Positions 33,613 to 45,415 of a DNA stretch of 64,000 nucleotides are shown in pieces. Source of the stretch: Prorocentrum cordatum. Its lineage: Eukaryota > Sar > Dinophyceae > Prorocentrales > Prorocentraceae. The translations under genes and the position numbers were made by a program. Position 1 is the first letter of the stretch, and each line of letters begins with the position of its first letter. The notes under the pieces are model-generated. The model was not told where the DNA came from. It searched no databases and saw only the letters and a list, made by a program, of their open reading frames with translations. Location: contig CAUYUJ010014773.1 in NCBI GenBank assembly GCA_963575745.1, positions 157,496-221,495 on the forward strand. The letters run 5' to 3'.

Positions 33613-35569
33613 TCCGTGTGGACCTCGAGCCGTGGGTCGCTCTCTGTGGCCCCAAAGAGGGGGGGCCCCCCCGAGAAAGTTCAACCATGCACGCCCGCGC
33701 CAGAGCCCGCGCTTCGTCCGGCGCAGCTGGCTTCCTCCCGCTGCCTGGCGCTGGCCAGCGCCAATGCCGCCAGTGCGATAGCGGCGGCCCGCCCGGCATG
33801 ACCCCCGCGGAAGCTGCCGGAGCAGCTCCTGGAGCTCGTTCCGGGCATGGCGCGAACCAAGCTGTGAGCCAGACCAGCCGTGGAGGAGGAGGAGGAGGAG
33901 GAGGAGGAGGAGGAGGAGGAGGAGGAGCAATTGGTAAAAAAGTTAGGGCACGAGGGTGGCGAGGTCGGCAGCAGTGTCAGCAGCGGCCAGCCTACAGCGC
34001 CCATGTCCCTGCGACTTGATGTGTATGTATGCAGGGCTTAGATCTGGTCGGACCATGTTGGATCCCAGGCCTGGTGGAGAAGGGGTGGAGGAAAGAAGAT
34101 GAGGGGTGAGGAGTAGAGCAGCAGCAGCAGCAGCAGCAGCAAGAGGACGGAGGAAAGGAGGAATGAGCGAGATCGGGGCGCTCTCGGCCCAAGATCAGGA
34201 TCTACTCGCCCCTGAGTCGAACTGGCGCTGGAGGAGGATGGGGGGAGAGCAGGAGTAGGAGGAGGGAGGAGGAGAGAAGGGCGAACGTGGGGAGCACAAG
34301 GGTTTGGGGCACCCGCAGGGCCCTCAACTCTGTGCCCGAAACTTACGCGTTCCCAAAACACCAACCCTGGCATCCCGAATGTGTATGTATGTGCAGGCCT
34401 CGGAAGACATTAGCGAACATTCATGCCAAATTCATCTGTCAATGCCCCCCCAATGATCAATGTTGGCGGTGGGTTGAACGAGTTGCACTTCGACCGCAGT
34501 CTTCCTGGCGCGTGCCAATGTTTTTGTTGGGTGGAGAAGGGGAATGTCCACTTATTTTGTTTTCCTCTACCGTATCTCGGGCAGAATATCCGCTGGCGCC
34601 CAAGTACATTTTACAGCCAAGACTTCGATCTAACAACGACTGATGTTTGCACCCCAGGGCAGCTTTCCGACCCCCGACCCCAGACAAGAACGCCGAGCTG
34701 GCCTGCACACGCAGCCCCCGGCGCAGGTGCACGAGTGGGGAGGGGGGGAGACGTTGAGGAAAGGCAGAAAACGGGCGAATGGGCCAGGCCAGGACGAAAA
34801 AGAAGGGAAGGCGAAGCTGGGAAGCCCGAGAGCCGGAGTGGGCAGGTGCATTTGCCAGAGAGCTGTGGAAGAGACGCCGATCCAGAACGAAGAAGTGCGG
34901 TCCCTCCTCCTCATCTCTCCTCCTCTTCCTCCTCCTCTTCCTCCTCCTCCTCCTTATCCTTAGTGGTGGGCGCCGCTGTGCGGAGAACGGAGGCAGTCTG
35001 GCAATCGTCCCTCTGTCCCCTGAGAGCTCGAGAGTGACACGCTCACCTGGCACTGAAGCCAAAATGAGGAAGGGTGGGGTCTTAGCGTTGGGAGCAGCAG
35101 CACAGCAGACGGAGAAATGTCAGCAGACGACATCCACTCCCACGAAATATCGAAATTGGAATGAATACCTGAGACCGTCAGGGCGTAAAATTGCGAGGAT
35201 CTAACACCAACGTCGCTTTCCAGGGAGAGGCAGTGACGTCTAAAAAACAGGTGTTCTGCACGAGTGCTGCTGAACTGTGTTCGACACTTGTATGTCGTTC
35301 CCGAGGTCTATGTGCAGATTGCCAACCTTGTCCCGCTGTGACACTCCAGAAGAGGCCCTAGACGGTTTATACCGCCCCTCGAGCTCCCAGAAAGCCGCCT
35401 CGGCCTCAACAATCGAACCATATGAATACTACTTTCCTCCCCTGAAGTTGCCTGGATGAACTCCCGCCCCCTCCATGTGCTGTTTTTTTCCACACAGGAG
35501 TTCAAACAATGATGTGTCTGTTTGTCTTCTGTGATCAAATTGCGCGCGCGCTGCTCCCGTCGTTTAGAA
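33613..35569. other. Unassigned interval with short microsatellites
   Basis: GAG (33880-33925), AGC (34115-34141) and CCT (34905-34965) tracts. No gene, RNA or element is recognised in the rest. Confidence 0.45.
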
Positions 35570-36080
35570 TTGCGCTCTCGCACCAGCGCGGGCCACTTTT
35601 CTGGATCCGAGTCTTGCTTTATTGTGGTCTCCCCCATCATTTCCCCTCCTCCGCCTTCCCCTGGTCCTCCTGTTTCTCCTGCTCCTTCCACTCCAGTTCC
35701 TGCTACTGCTGCTGCTGCTGTTCGTCTCGCCCCATCGCAAGCCACGTTTCTGAATCCGAGTCTTTATTCATCGCTGTCGCTCCCTCATTTCCCCTCCTCC
35801 ACCTTCCTCTGGTCCTCCTTTCCCTCCCGATCCTTCCGCTTTAGTTCCTGCTGCTGCCGTTCATCCTCATCCTTTTCCTCCCGCTCATCCTCCTGCTCAC
35901 CCGCCACCTCCTCCTTCTGTGCACGCAGCTCTTTGTTTCCGATTGCGCCCAACACGAAGTAGTCTTCTGTGTGAGTCGTAAGCCAGCTATGACACGAACA
36001 TCAACGCAATGGGAAGGGATGGGAGGGAGGGATAGGACGTCAGATGAGGCGTGAGCGCATCTAGCTTGTCCTCTCCCCCC
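35570..36080 (+). repeat. Duplicated segment, copy 2, with an internal repeat
   Basis: Partner of 26125-26590. The first ~110 bp (GGGCCACTTTTCTGGATCCG...CCTGGTCCTCC) is repeated inside the unit at about 35735-35840 (GCCACGTTTCTGAATCCGAG...CTGGTCCTCC). Confidence 0.65.
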
Positions 36081-36289
36081 TCTCCCTCTTCCTCCTCTTC
36101 CTGGGCCACGATCGGTGGGTGGCAGAGGGTGAACCCTCACTAGCAGCACGCACGCATGTCACATTGCAGGCTGTAGCTCTTTAGCGATGTAAAAAGCCCG
36201 CATCATCGCTGATTGGGAAGAGGAGGACAACCCCTCTCCTGCCTCCTCAATCAATCCATGAACCCTGCGCGACCCCAGCTGAAGCTCTT

Positions 36290-36420
36290 TCTTCCCCAGC
36301 AATGCAAAACAGTGCGGGGCAATGTAATGCATTGCGTCGATTGGCACTGCCTTGCGTTGCTTGGAATCGCTGCTTGGCGGCACTTGGCGTTACTTGGCAT
36401 TGCGTGCCTTCGTTTGGGTA
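36290..36420 (-). repeat. TTGCTTGGCATTGC degenerate decamer repeat, copy 1
   Basis: Periodic TTGCxTTGC/TTGGCAT motifs, followed by CAAGxxCAAG and an AACCC(C/T)GGGGAA-type tail also present after the copy at 44.4 kb. An inverted, longer array is at 57.9 kb. Confidence 0.6.
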
Positions 36421-36559
36421 CCCCCCCAAGCAAAACCAAGACCAAGGAACCCCGGGGAAACCCGAGGGTTGGCCTCTGACGATTGACCCCGAACCCACCC
36501 GTCTCTTCACAAGCAAAAGAGGTCCCCCTGGGCAAAGCCTAACTGAGGAGTTAATTTAT

Positions 36560-36816
36560 GTTCGCAATGAGTTCTCCACTCCACTGCTCGCGCAAACATC
36601 CCACCCACCCACCCGCAACTTGGTTCGCAAAATGGGACTTGGCAACGACAGCGACGCCGACGACGACAGCGACAACGACGACGACGACGACGACGCCGCC
36701 GACAACGACTACGACGACACCGACGACGTCTCCAACGACTTCGACGACGCCGACAACGACGACGACGACGACTCCGACGACGACGACGACTCCGACGACG
36801 ACGACGACGCCGACGC

Positions 36817-36852
<36 letters not shown>

Positions 36853-36866
36853 TCAACGACGCCGAC

Positions 36867-36897
<31 letters not shown>

Positions 36898-36898
36898 C

Positions 36899-36929
<31 letters not shown>

Positions 36930-37103
36930 ACGACGACGACGACGACGACGAACGAAGACGACGACGACGACGGCGACAACGACGACAACGACGACAACGA
37001 CGAGGGAGGAGGGAGGACGGCGACGACGCGAACGACGAAGAAGGAGGAAGGACGGCGACGCCGACGACGACAACGACGAGGGAGGAGGGAAGACGACGAC
37101 GAC

Positions 37104-37134
<31 letters not shown>

Positions 37135-38085
37135 CGACGAAATAGAAGGGACGACGACGAGACGCCGACGACGGAAGACGCCGACGACGGAAGACGACGA
37201 CGACGAGGGAGGAGGAGGAAGGACGACCACGGCGACAACGACGACGGAAACGACCACGACGCCAAAGAGGACGACGACGGCGAACACGAGGAAAGACAGA
37301 GGACGACGTAGGCGACGACGACGACGACGACGCGGGAGGAGGGAGGACGGCGACGACGACGACGACGACGCAAGAGCGCGCGCGCACGCTTTTGTTGAAA
37401 ATCCGTGTTGCGAAACCTTATGTTTTTGTAGGTTTTTTGGAAGCGCGCTTTTGAAATCCTTCCGAAACCAGTGGGTTTTGAAGGATTTCGGCATACGCGC
37501 GCGACGACGCGCGCGTCTGCACTTCGTCCCATTTTTTGCAGGGGATTCTCGCGGCGGCACACGCGCAAGGGCGTTCGACAGATTTCGACATGCGCGCGCG
37601 CGAAGCCCGTTTGGTAGCATTTTGTGAAAATCTTATAAAAAACAATGGCTTTCTTAAGATTTCGCAAGAGCTCGCGCGTAAGCTTTTTTAGCAAATCAGT
37701 GTTACGAAACCTGGTGTTCTTGTATGTTTTTTTGGAAACTCGATTGCGAAATCCTTCCGACACCGAAGGTTTTTGAAGGATTTCGGCATGCGCGCGCGAC
37801 GACGCGCGCGTGTGCACTTCGTCTCATGTTTTGCAAGGGATTTGTGAAAAGTGTTACGTTAGAACAAAACGTGTCACCGCATAATGTTTTTTTACAAGGG
37901 AACCTCAGGGGGGGATACCGGTTGGCCTGGGACAGTGCGATTTCATACTTAGGATGAACATGTAGTCATAATCATATGTGATTTACATACCCGAAAAGGG
38001 GGTGGCGATAACGCCGGGGGGGGGTAGAGTCTATTCTGTTTTTACAAAGGAGAATCTAGTCGCATGCGTATCATCGCCTACTCGT
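36560..38085. repeat. Solo unit of the ~1.1 kb satellite with GAC expansion
   Basis: Opens like the 53-58 kb array units (CACTGCTCGCGCAAACATCC, CACCCGCAACTTGGTTCGCA). The GAC block has expanded to ~720 bp (36650-37370). Then come two copies of the ~300-bp tail module, each with TTGAAGGATTTCGGCAT and a GC palindrome (37495-37516 and 37791-37810), and the AGGATGAACATGTAGTC-type unit end. Confidence 0.75.
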
Positions 38086-38420
38086 GCAATGCAGAGGACC
38101 CCCAAACCTCCAGAATTGAGGAATTGAGGCTTGACCTGGAGGCTCGCCCTTCGAGCTTGAAGGGCTTGCATTCTCTGGGTATCGGAAACTAAAGAGAAAC
38201 TGCTCAAATCGAAGCTCCACAAAATACACGAATACACATGCCCTAAAACCCCATAGTCGAATCGAGTGCGTCCGTCAAGCCGGATCAGACCGCCATGGCT
38301 TGCCAGCCAGACCCACTGTTACCTTGAGGCCTGCGACGGAATGAACAAGCTCTGAAAAATAGCGGCCAACCTGCAGGACACATGGGAAACGCGCGGGATG
38401 TATGCATCCGAAACGACAAG

Positions 38421-38436
38421 CATACGAGAATGATGT
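38421..38436. repeat. LINE1 target-site duplication, 3' side
   Basis: CATACGAGAATGATGT, identical to 43683-43698. On the minus strand it directly follows the A8 tail (T8 at 38436-38443 on the plus strand). Confidence 0.85.
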
Positions 38437-38757
38437 TTTTTTTCCTCCGTGGGACCTCTTGTCACTGCCGTAGTGCTCCACAGCTCTGATGAAGTATTGA
38501 ATCCGCATCCCCTCAAGGGGGCTTTGACGGCACCTATCGTCAAGGCCAGAATGACGCTGTGTGTGCATCCCAACGAGGTCCAACCGACCATTAAATAGAC
38601 AGCACACAACGACAAGCTAAAGGAGAGTGCGCAGTACAATAAAATAAATCAAACCGGCGTTAAAACTGTTAAAACAGATTGCGTCCATCTCCGCCGGCTC
38701 CATCAACCCCAGCGGTGCCCTCACACTTGGTCACTGCGAGTCGCTACAGCAAAGCGG

Positions 38758-39856
38758 CGCCGCAGCGTGCCACCTACGGTTGCAATTCGGACTTGGTGGC
38801 CAGGCGGCCACCGTATGAAGTGATGCATCGGGCCGATGCTGCGATCAGCCGTCATGGCTCAAGAGGCCTGTTGAAACGGCCAGCGCGCAATAGGCCTGAG
38901 GTGGAGGAGAGGAGGAGAGGAAGCAGAGGGAGAAGGAAACCACGCACAATGTACAGCAATGCAGCCGCCCTCGGCCGTCGACGTCCAGCCGTGATTTGTA
39001 CCCCCAGGGGCCTATTCAGCCGCATAACAAAACCACGACGTACACTGAGTAGTGCATCTACCACTGGAGCCACAATTGCAAATGCGCAGCATCCGTGCAG
39101 AGGAAGGGAGGAGGACGGAGGAGGAGGAGGAAGAGGCCGCTATACCCCAGCAGCGTGCATCTTGAAAGTGAGCTTGTACGGAACATGGTGTGCTTGGGCA
39201 CCCGAGGAGGTGGTGGACGGTCGAAAGCCGCAATGACGAGCGGACCGCCCTAACCATCTCGCCAGGTTCGCGCCCCAGCGCCAATCGAGGTCCTCCAGAC
39301 CCGTGGGGACGGCCACCCACCACTCACCCCAAGGCCAACGCCCAGCCACCGTCGCCGGCCGCGCAGCAAATCAGCATATCGACACTTCTCAGTTTTTCAA
39401 ACATGCAGCGTGCACCACATAAAAAACTATACATGCATACGCCCACGACCAGGGGGGAGCAAGAGGGAAGGAGGAAAAGGGGGAACGCCAACAAGAATGG
39501 AGGACAGCGGGAGGGTGGACAGAGACGTGCCAACCCTCCTGCATAGCAAGAGGCCGCCGCGGCGGCCGAGCAGGCTAGGCGGGGGCGGCTCCCGCAGGTA
39601 CACCGCGTCGCCGCCCTATACAAGCACCTCCAGCTCCCGCAGGTACACTGGAGTCGCCCTGTACACGGCGTGGAGACCGCAGAGAGGTGGACCGAGACAG
39701 GCCAACCTCTCCGCTCGAATAGCGCAGCAATGCGGTGGCAGGAAGCACCGGAGCAGACGCGCACAGCTAGGTCGGAACGCCCCGCTGGCAGAAAATCTGC
39801 GCCGCAGCGTGCCACATAGGGTTGCAATTCGGACTTGGTGGTCAGGCGGCCACCGT
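38758..39856. repeat. Direct repeat pair in the LINE1 3' region
   Basis: CAGCGTGCCACCTACGGTTG and the following GCAATTCGGACTTGGTGGCC...GGCGGCCACCGTA (about 38758-38816) recur at about 39798-39856 with three or four changes, ~1040 bp apart. Confidence 0.75.
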
Positions 39857-40144
39857 ACCAAGGGATCAAGCCTGAAATTATTGATCGGGGCTCGTGCCGG
39901 GAACTCTGGGACAGACAATTGCACCGCGACCTCTCGTCGCACGACCGGCCTGGACTGCACAAGTGGCAACTCGATTCGGAGGACGAGGGGGGAGGGCGAG
40001 CGAGGGGAGGAGGAACGCCCCAGCCGAGCGGCACGACCTTCTGCGCAGGAGCCGCTGCCTGCGCGGCGCGCGTGGCCAAAAAAACAATAACCGCCTGCGC
40101 CAGATGCTTGGAAAAATACAGAGGGGGAGGGGGAAGAGGAGGAA

Positions 40145-40165
40145 TTTGAGTCAAAACGACTACGG
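40145..40165 (-). other. DinoSL-like relic downstream of the LINE1 RT stop
   Basis: The minus strand reads CCGTAGTCGTTTTGACTCAA then A, preceded by T. It matches DinoSL at 17 of 21 positions without gaps, and all four differences are transitions. It starts 24 nt past the RT stop codon and upstream of ~1.7 kb of unrecognised sequence that ends in the A tail. Confidence 0.55.
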
Positions 40166-40188
40166 ATGACAGACAAAAGCGTGCTGAA

Positions 40189-41884
40189 TCAAGAAAATCT
40201 GGGCCGCACCCGGCGTCTCTGGCGGTCCTGCAGCCATTGGCGGAGACGGCGGACGCGCGCCGCGCCGACCTGTCCAGGCCGGATGGCAGTCCGCGGGGCC
40301 TCTGTTGCCCATCGCTGCCGAAGGATCGCGGCCGCGCGCGGGTGGCCCTTGACGCCCTCCTTGACGGCCTGTGACAGCGCCTGGAATCTGTCCTCCTCTG
40401 TCTGGAGGGCCCCGCCAGTGGCATGTCGCAGGGCGTTCGTGACCGAGTAGACGGCGAAGATGCACAGGGCCACGCAGGCCAGGTCCTCCTCGGTCTCCAA
40501 TGCTGGCGTGCAAAGCACCCACGCATGCATGCCGGAGAAGGTTTGCGGGTCGAGGCGAAGTCTGGTCCTCATGAGCCTCCGCGCCACGCGGCATCGGCTG
40601 TGGTGCCTAGTGCCGTCTTCACTTCCCTCCACCGCGCAGAGCAAGCACCGGCTCTGGTGGCGGCGCTGGTACCGCGCAGCCGTGGTCCAGCGGTTCCAGA
40701 TGCACCCCCAGGTCGCGCAGTGGACTCTCGGTGGGGCGAGCGGGCGCAGGGCCAAGAGGTTAGAATGACCTCTGGTGGCCTGGACTCGCGGCGTCTGTTG
40801 GTGGGCGCCCCCTGGCATCCGCCCATGCAAGCCGGCGCCCCCCCGGTGCCAGACTGCAAGTTTTTCTCGGAAGCGGCCTTCCGGGTCGCCCAGGCTGTGA
40901 GCCACGTGGCAGTCGTAGTAGGTGGCCTGGAACTGCTTGCGCCACCACGCGTCCTCCGCGGGAGACGCGGGGGAAGCCCGCCGGGCCGCCCGGACCTCGT
41001 CCACCTCGCCAAAACGAGCTTGCAGGTCATCGTCTGTGTCCTGGAGTCGGAGCAGAAAGCTGCGAGAATACCAATCGATCCATCCCACGGCGTCCGCGTT
41101 TGCCCATGCCTGGCGCAGTTGGGCGCAGTCCGCCCTGAACTGCCGCTGGCCGTCGATGCCTCTGTCGCAATGCAGGGCCCTCATCTGAGAAGACGCGGCC
41201 ATCCATGCCAGGTTGTGGAAAGACGCGGCACCGCCGAAGGCGTCCCGCAAGAGCCAGAGGTCCGTCGGGGAGGCCCAGGCAGCGGGGCCGGAGGCCAGCC
41301 GGAAAAGCGCCGACGGCGCAGCTGTTACCCGGCATCCTTGCACCTCCTCCAGCACGAAAGAGTCTGGCCATTCCAACTGGGCCACATATAAGGGCGTAGG
41401 CAGGATGAAATTGTTGAACACCCGCGCCTGCCAGTGTAGACCCAGCGGGGCATCTCGCCACATGTGAACGCGCTTGTGAAACTTGGCCAGGGGCTTGTGC
41501 CAAGTCTTGTTACCCTTGCCTGGGCCCAACACGAATCCCAAATACTTCGCCGACTGTTGAACTGACATGTCTTTCCAGGCGGCGGCGCGCTCCAGAAAGG
41601 ACGCCGTAGCCTGCTCCAGCGGCGCCCGCGTGAGCGGAACCACGACTGACTTTCGCATATTGAGTCGCAGACCAGATATGGCGCCAAATTCCACGAAGAA
41701 GCGCTCCAAACCTGGGAGTGATTGCAGAAAGTGCTTCACGATTAAGACCGTGTCGTCCGCGTATGCGCGCACCAGGATGTCGCTGATATCCAACTCGAGT
41801 TTGTCCAGAAGCACCTCCGCCACCAGCGCGTACACCAGCGGCGACAGCGGGCAGCCTTCTCGCACCCCGCGAGGAGCGGAAATC
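40189..41884 (-). pseudogene. LINE1 reverse transcriptase, C-terminal part
   Basis: Downstream frame of the broken LINE1 ORF. It holds motif B, GVREGCPLSPLVYAL (about 41860), and motif C, VRAYADDTVLIV (about 41760) with both catalytic Asp. It continues through the thumb (SAKYLGFVLGPG) to a Cys/His module, CLLCAVEGSEDGTRHHSRC (about 40620), and stops at 40189. This is a complete C-terminal half for an APE-type LINE. Confidence 0.8.
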
Positions 41885-43682
41885 CAGCGAAGGTCTGACC
41901 CTTGAGCGACCGGACACAACGGCTCTGCGTGTAAAAGAACAAGAAGGCGTTAAGCGCGTTCTCCGGGATCCCCGCCCAGCGCAATACCCGATTGGTGTAG
42001 TCGTGGGCAATGGAGGGGAACGCCGCCTCGAAGTCCAGAAACACTGCCGCGCCCTCGTCCCCCTCCAGACCAGTGAGAAGCATTGCGGTGTCCACCTCGA
42101 GCAGATTGCGCAGAATTGAACGGTGCTTCAAAAATCCTTGCTGGCGGACGCGGATGAATCCCTTCAGCTGCTTTTCCCACTTGATCCTCATTGCGCTGGT
42201 CAGGAGGCGGTTGTCGCTGTTGACGATCGAAAGAGGGCGCGTGGCAGCACCCGTGTAATATGCGCCCAGATCAGGGTCCTCCCCAACAGCCTCCTTTGGC
42301 AGACAGACTAGCGTCGAAAGGTTGAAGTTGTGCTCGTCGCTGCCGGCTTCGTCTGAGTAGGCCTCGTTGAAAGCGGCTTCGGCGCAGCCGGATTCAATGA
42401 GTTTCGACACGCCCAGCAACACTTCGGCACCGAGTCTCCCTATGGCGCGCCAGGCGCCGAAAGGGATGCCATCCGGGCCAGGCGACGAGTTGTTGGACAG
42501 TTTGATCGCAGACAGAATGTCCGAAATACCAACAGACCAATCGCAGCACCGGCGGGAGAGCCGACCGCGGGGCGCACGTCGCCGTTGCAAGGGGAGGTCT
42601 GGGGCAGAGCCTCCCTGTGTGCCGTCGTCGCGGGCCTCCGTTGGCAGCGGGAGCGAGGTCAGCCATCTTTCCAGGAGGTCCCCGTCAATCGGCTTGCTGC
42701 TGAAGACCCCTCGCCAGTGCCGGCAGAGCGCCGCCGCCATTTCCGCGGGGTCGGCTGTGACGGAGCCGTCTTCCTGTTGCACTGCTGCCAACGTCGTGGT
42801 TGTGCCGGGCAGAAGACGTCGGAGTTTTTGCAGCACACTCGCCTTCTGCCGAGCGCGCCCCTCAGGGTTTTCCTCCTGTCGCAGCTGCTCCATTTCATCC
42901 GTGATGTCTTCTCTAGATAATGAAACCACCAACTGTTTGAGCTCCTGGAATCCAGAAGTCAGCCGGGCCTCCGGATTGCGCGGGTCGCAGTGCTGCAGAA
43001 TCAAGGGACACGCCACAGCGCAGTGCCGCATGCGCCGGAGGTTTTGTCTCTCGCACGCACGGATGAAAGCCATGATCCACTCAACCTTGTCCAAAGCGGT
43101 TCGGGCGCAATCCTCCTGAATGCTGTGCTCAAGATTCCGCGACACTGCCTGTATGGCTCTTTTGAGTAGAAGCAACTGCCTCGGCGCCGTGGCAGGAAGC
43201 ACGTCGTGTGCCAGAATGCGGGCGTACTCTAACACAACCTGCCGCTTGAAGTCCGGGTGCTTGAACACAGCAGGCCCGACAAAACTTGCCTTCAGCGGGG
43301 ACCGGTCGCCAGACCGCCGCGCAAAGCTCACGGCCTTGTGGTCCGAGCAGCCCGTGTACGGCAGCGCGAAACACTCCATGTGTCGATCCAGCTGCTCGTG
43401 GAGCTCCCGATTGACATATACTCTGTCCAAGCGTGACCGGGCAAGACCGTTGGCGTGGGTGAAGGCTTCCTGCTCCAGCTCGTGGAAGTGCTGGCCCTGC
43501 CGGAGAATGGCCTGGAACTGTCTGGCTTCGACCCTGTCGTGGTCGCCTGTGGGGCGCCCAGTAGCCTTCGCGACCCGGTCGGGCCCCGACTCCACGAAGT
43601 TAAAATCTCCAGCGATTGTTGTCAGCACACGCTCCCGTGGCCGCAAGGAGCACGCCAGGGCCTGGACGCACTGCTGCCTGAT
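41862..43682 (-). pseudogene. LINE1 endonuclease C-terminus and RT N-terminal part
   Basis: Upstream frame. Endonuclease motifs: TIAGDFNFVES, SRLDRVYVN and GCSDHKAVSF, all with expected catalytic residues. RT follows with SSPGPDGIPFGAWRAIG, RPLSIVNSDNRLL and motif A, AVFLDFEAAFPSIAHD (about 42030). It then needs a -1 shift, equivalent to one lost base, between FAGFP and GVREGC (about 41862-41890) to join the downstream frame. The first ~100 residues of the endonuclease are missing through 5' truncation; the open frame continues past 43682 only by chance into flanking DNA. Confidence 0.85.
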
Positions 43683-43698
43683 CATACGAGAATGATGT
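43683..43698. repeat. LINE1 target-site duplication, 5' side
   Basis: CATACGAGAATGATGT, an exact copy of 38421-38436, abutting the first LINE1 base at 43682. Confidence 0.85.
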
Positions 43699-43829
43699 GC
43701 ACCAGAAGTGGAACAGAAACAGACAAATGTGAAGCACATGCAGGACACCGACATCTTTCTTCAAAATCCGTACACGGCTCCAGAATGCTTCCCTGCTTGG
43801 AACATTTGCATCCGCATATTTTACGATTG

Positions 43830-44205
43830 CAAGAGGGGGGCGAGCTTGGGCATCGCCCGTGACGCCCTGGGCTCGGGTAGGGCTCCTCGTTAAATTCCAG
43901 TCTACGGTAAGCATATCCAGCAACGCGAGGGACACGGCACAACACCGCCCGCACATTGATGTGCCGCAACGACTTGGCGATTGCGCGAAAGGGGAAAGCT
44001 TGGGTATCGCCTGTTGTACCGTGGGCTCGGGTAGCTTACCTTTTTTCTGGACGCAGTGTCGGTCGGATCAGGCTGGAGCTATCAATATTTGAACGCCTGT
44101 TGCTGCGGCCGCGGCTCCTGGGTTAGGGTAGCTTACCCCATTAGTTCGGATACCAAACATATCCAGCAATGCGCAGCACACGGCACAGCACCGCGCAACG
44201 AGACA
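43830..44205. repeat. ~110-150 bp tandem repeat, about three degenerate copies
   Basis: Recurring strings: AGCTTGGG(C/T)ATCGCC, GGGCTCGGGTAG(C)TTACC, CATATCCAGCAA(C/T)GCG and ACACGGCACA(A/G)CACCGC, in the order seen from 43838, 43994 and 44100. Confidence 0.65.
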
Positions 44206-44379
44206 ACGCAAAATAAACAAGGGCTTTACATCTGCGCGAAGTACAAGGCCGCGCGGTGCTGCCTATCCCTCTCGGCTCAGCATCTCCCCATCCTTGAAGC
44301 CATCCTACGATTGAAACAAAAACTGGCGCGAAAAAAATATGGGTCTCGTTTCTTCAATAGAAATTCAAACCAGTTCCGC

Positions 44380-44530
44380 GCAACGCGCTGCAATTCAGCG
44401 CTATACAATACTTGGCATTGCTTTACGTTGCTTGGAACCGCTGTTTGATGTTGTATGGCATTGCTTGGACTCGCTGCTTAACATTACTTGGAATCGTTTC
44501 TTGGCATTGCTTGGCAAGTGATTGACAATT
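44380..44530 (-). repeat. TTGCTTGGCATTGC decamer repeat, copy 2
   Basis: Same motif and same downstream tail (GAACCCTGGGGAA, GCCTCTGACAAGTGACC) as at 36.3-36.5 kb. The remaining sequence to 45190 shows nothing recognisable. Confidence 0.6.
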
Positions 44531-45267
44531 GCTTGGCATTGCTTGAGAAAGCCCGACGAACCCTGGGGAATGCCTCTAGGAACCCAAGCACAGAACAATA
44601 CCAAATGACCCGAGGAATCCCGCGCCATGCCTCTGACAAGTGACCTCAGACCCGCAAGTTCCTTCACACAGAAAGTTGATACCGTTCGGCAAAACCAAAT
44701 TGGGGACATAGGGGTGGCTGGATAGACTCTGCTCTTACCAGGAACTAAAACCAGCACGCGCACGTCGCCCGCGCTCAAGTTCTATCGCAGTGAAGCCTCG
44801 AGACTACCGTTGAGTGCGGGCGCCAAGCGTTGCATACATTTGCGGGAAGCTGTCCAACTCCGCCCGCACGAGGGCGCTGGAAAGACGTGCAGCCATGTCT
44901 GCGCCCACCTCTCGCCCAAGTCGGCCACGCCACGATCACACCGCAAGCAGTTCGACATGCACCATATCAGAACATCATCGGGCGGCGGAGAAAAGAAACC
45001 TTAAACAAATGCGCCACGTGTATCTAGCTTCGCTGACGAATGATCTGGCTGCATTGGCAAGAATTCCAACAAGCAGCGAAGGACCGCGAACGGGAGACAG
45101 CCCTGTGACAATTGCCCGCGGGTGCGCTGTAAAGAAAATATCAAGAACGGAGATGGAACACCCGACCAATTCAAGCCAGTCCAGTCGTGCATGGGGGGAA
45201 GGGGGGGAGGAGGAGGAGGAGAAGAAGGAGGAGGAGGAGGGGGGGGGGAGGAAGAGCAGGAGGAGGA

Positions 45268-45415
45268 GGAGGAGGAGGACCAATGCAAACCCAAGACTCA
45301 ACAACCATGTTGCAATAAGCTCTCCCTGCAAATTCCCCCTTCGCAGCTCTCTGCAAGAATGAATGCTCATTGCGGGAAGTGGCCTATTAGAAGATCAACG
45401 TCGGAGAATCCTCAA
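45268..45415 (-). repeat. Inverted partner of 29495-29635, after a GAG tract
   Basis: Complement shares GGCCACTTCCCGCAATGA and TTATTGCAACATGG with the 29.5 kb copy. A GAG tract (45190-45280) sits where the other copy has CCT, i.e. the same element end. Confidence 0.75.

Larger units (their letters stand above)
38437..43682 (-). mobile_element. LINE1 insertion, 5'-truncated, with TSD and A tail (5.2 kb)
   Basis: Minus-strand insertion bounded by a perfect 16-bp target duplication and ending in A8. The 5' end (43682) falls inside the endonuclease domain, as expected for truncated target-primed reverse transcription. Endonuclease and RT motifs are intact and only one frameshift interrupts them, so it is much younger than LINE2. 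About 1.75 kb separates the RT stop (40189) from the tail; this stretch begins with a DinoSL-like sequence at 40165, so it may be a co-inserted mRNA copy rather than LINE 3' UTR. Confidence 0.85.

Noticed and set aside
38847-38863. Fourth leader-like match, AGCCGTCATGGCTCAAG, on the plus strand
   Set aside because: Only 14/17 without the 5' CCGT, on the opposite strand from the other three and not at a 5' end; a match this good may occur by chance.
40146-41919. Open frames on the plus strand opposite LINE1 (e.g. 40423-41391)
   Set aside because: Antisense shadows of the well-supported RT frame; no domain of their own.
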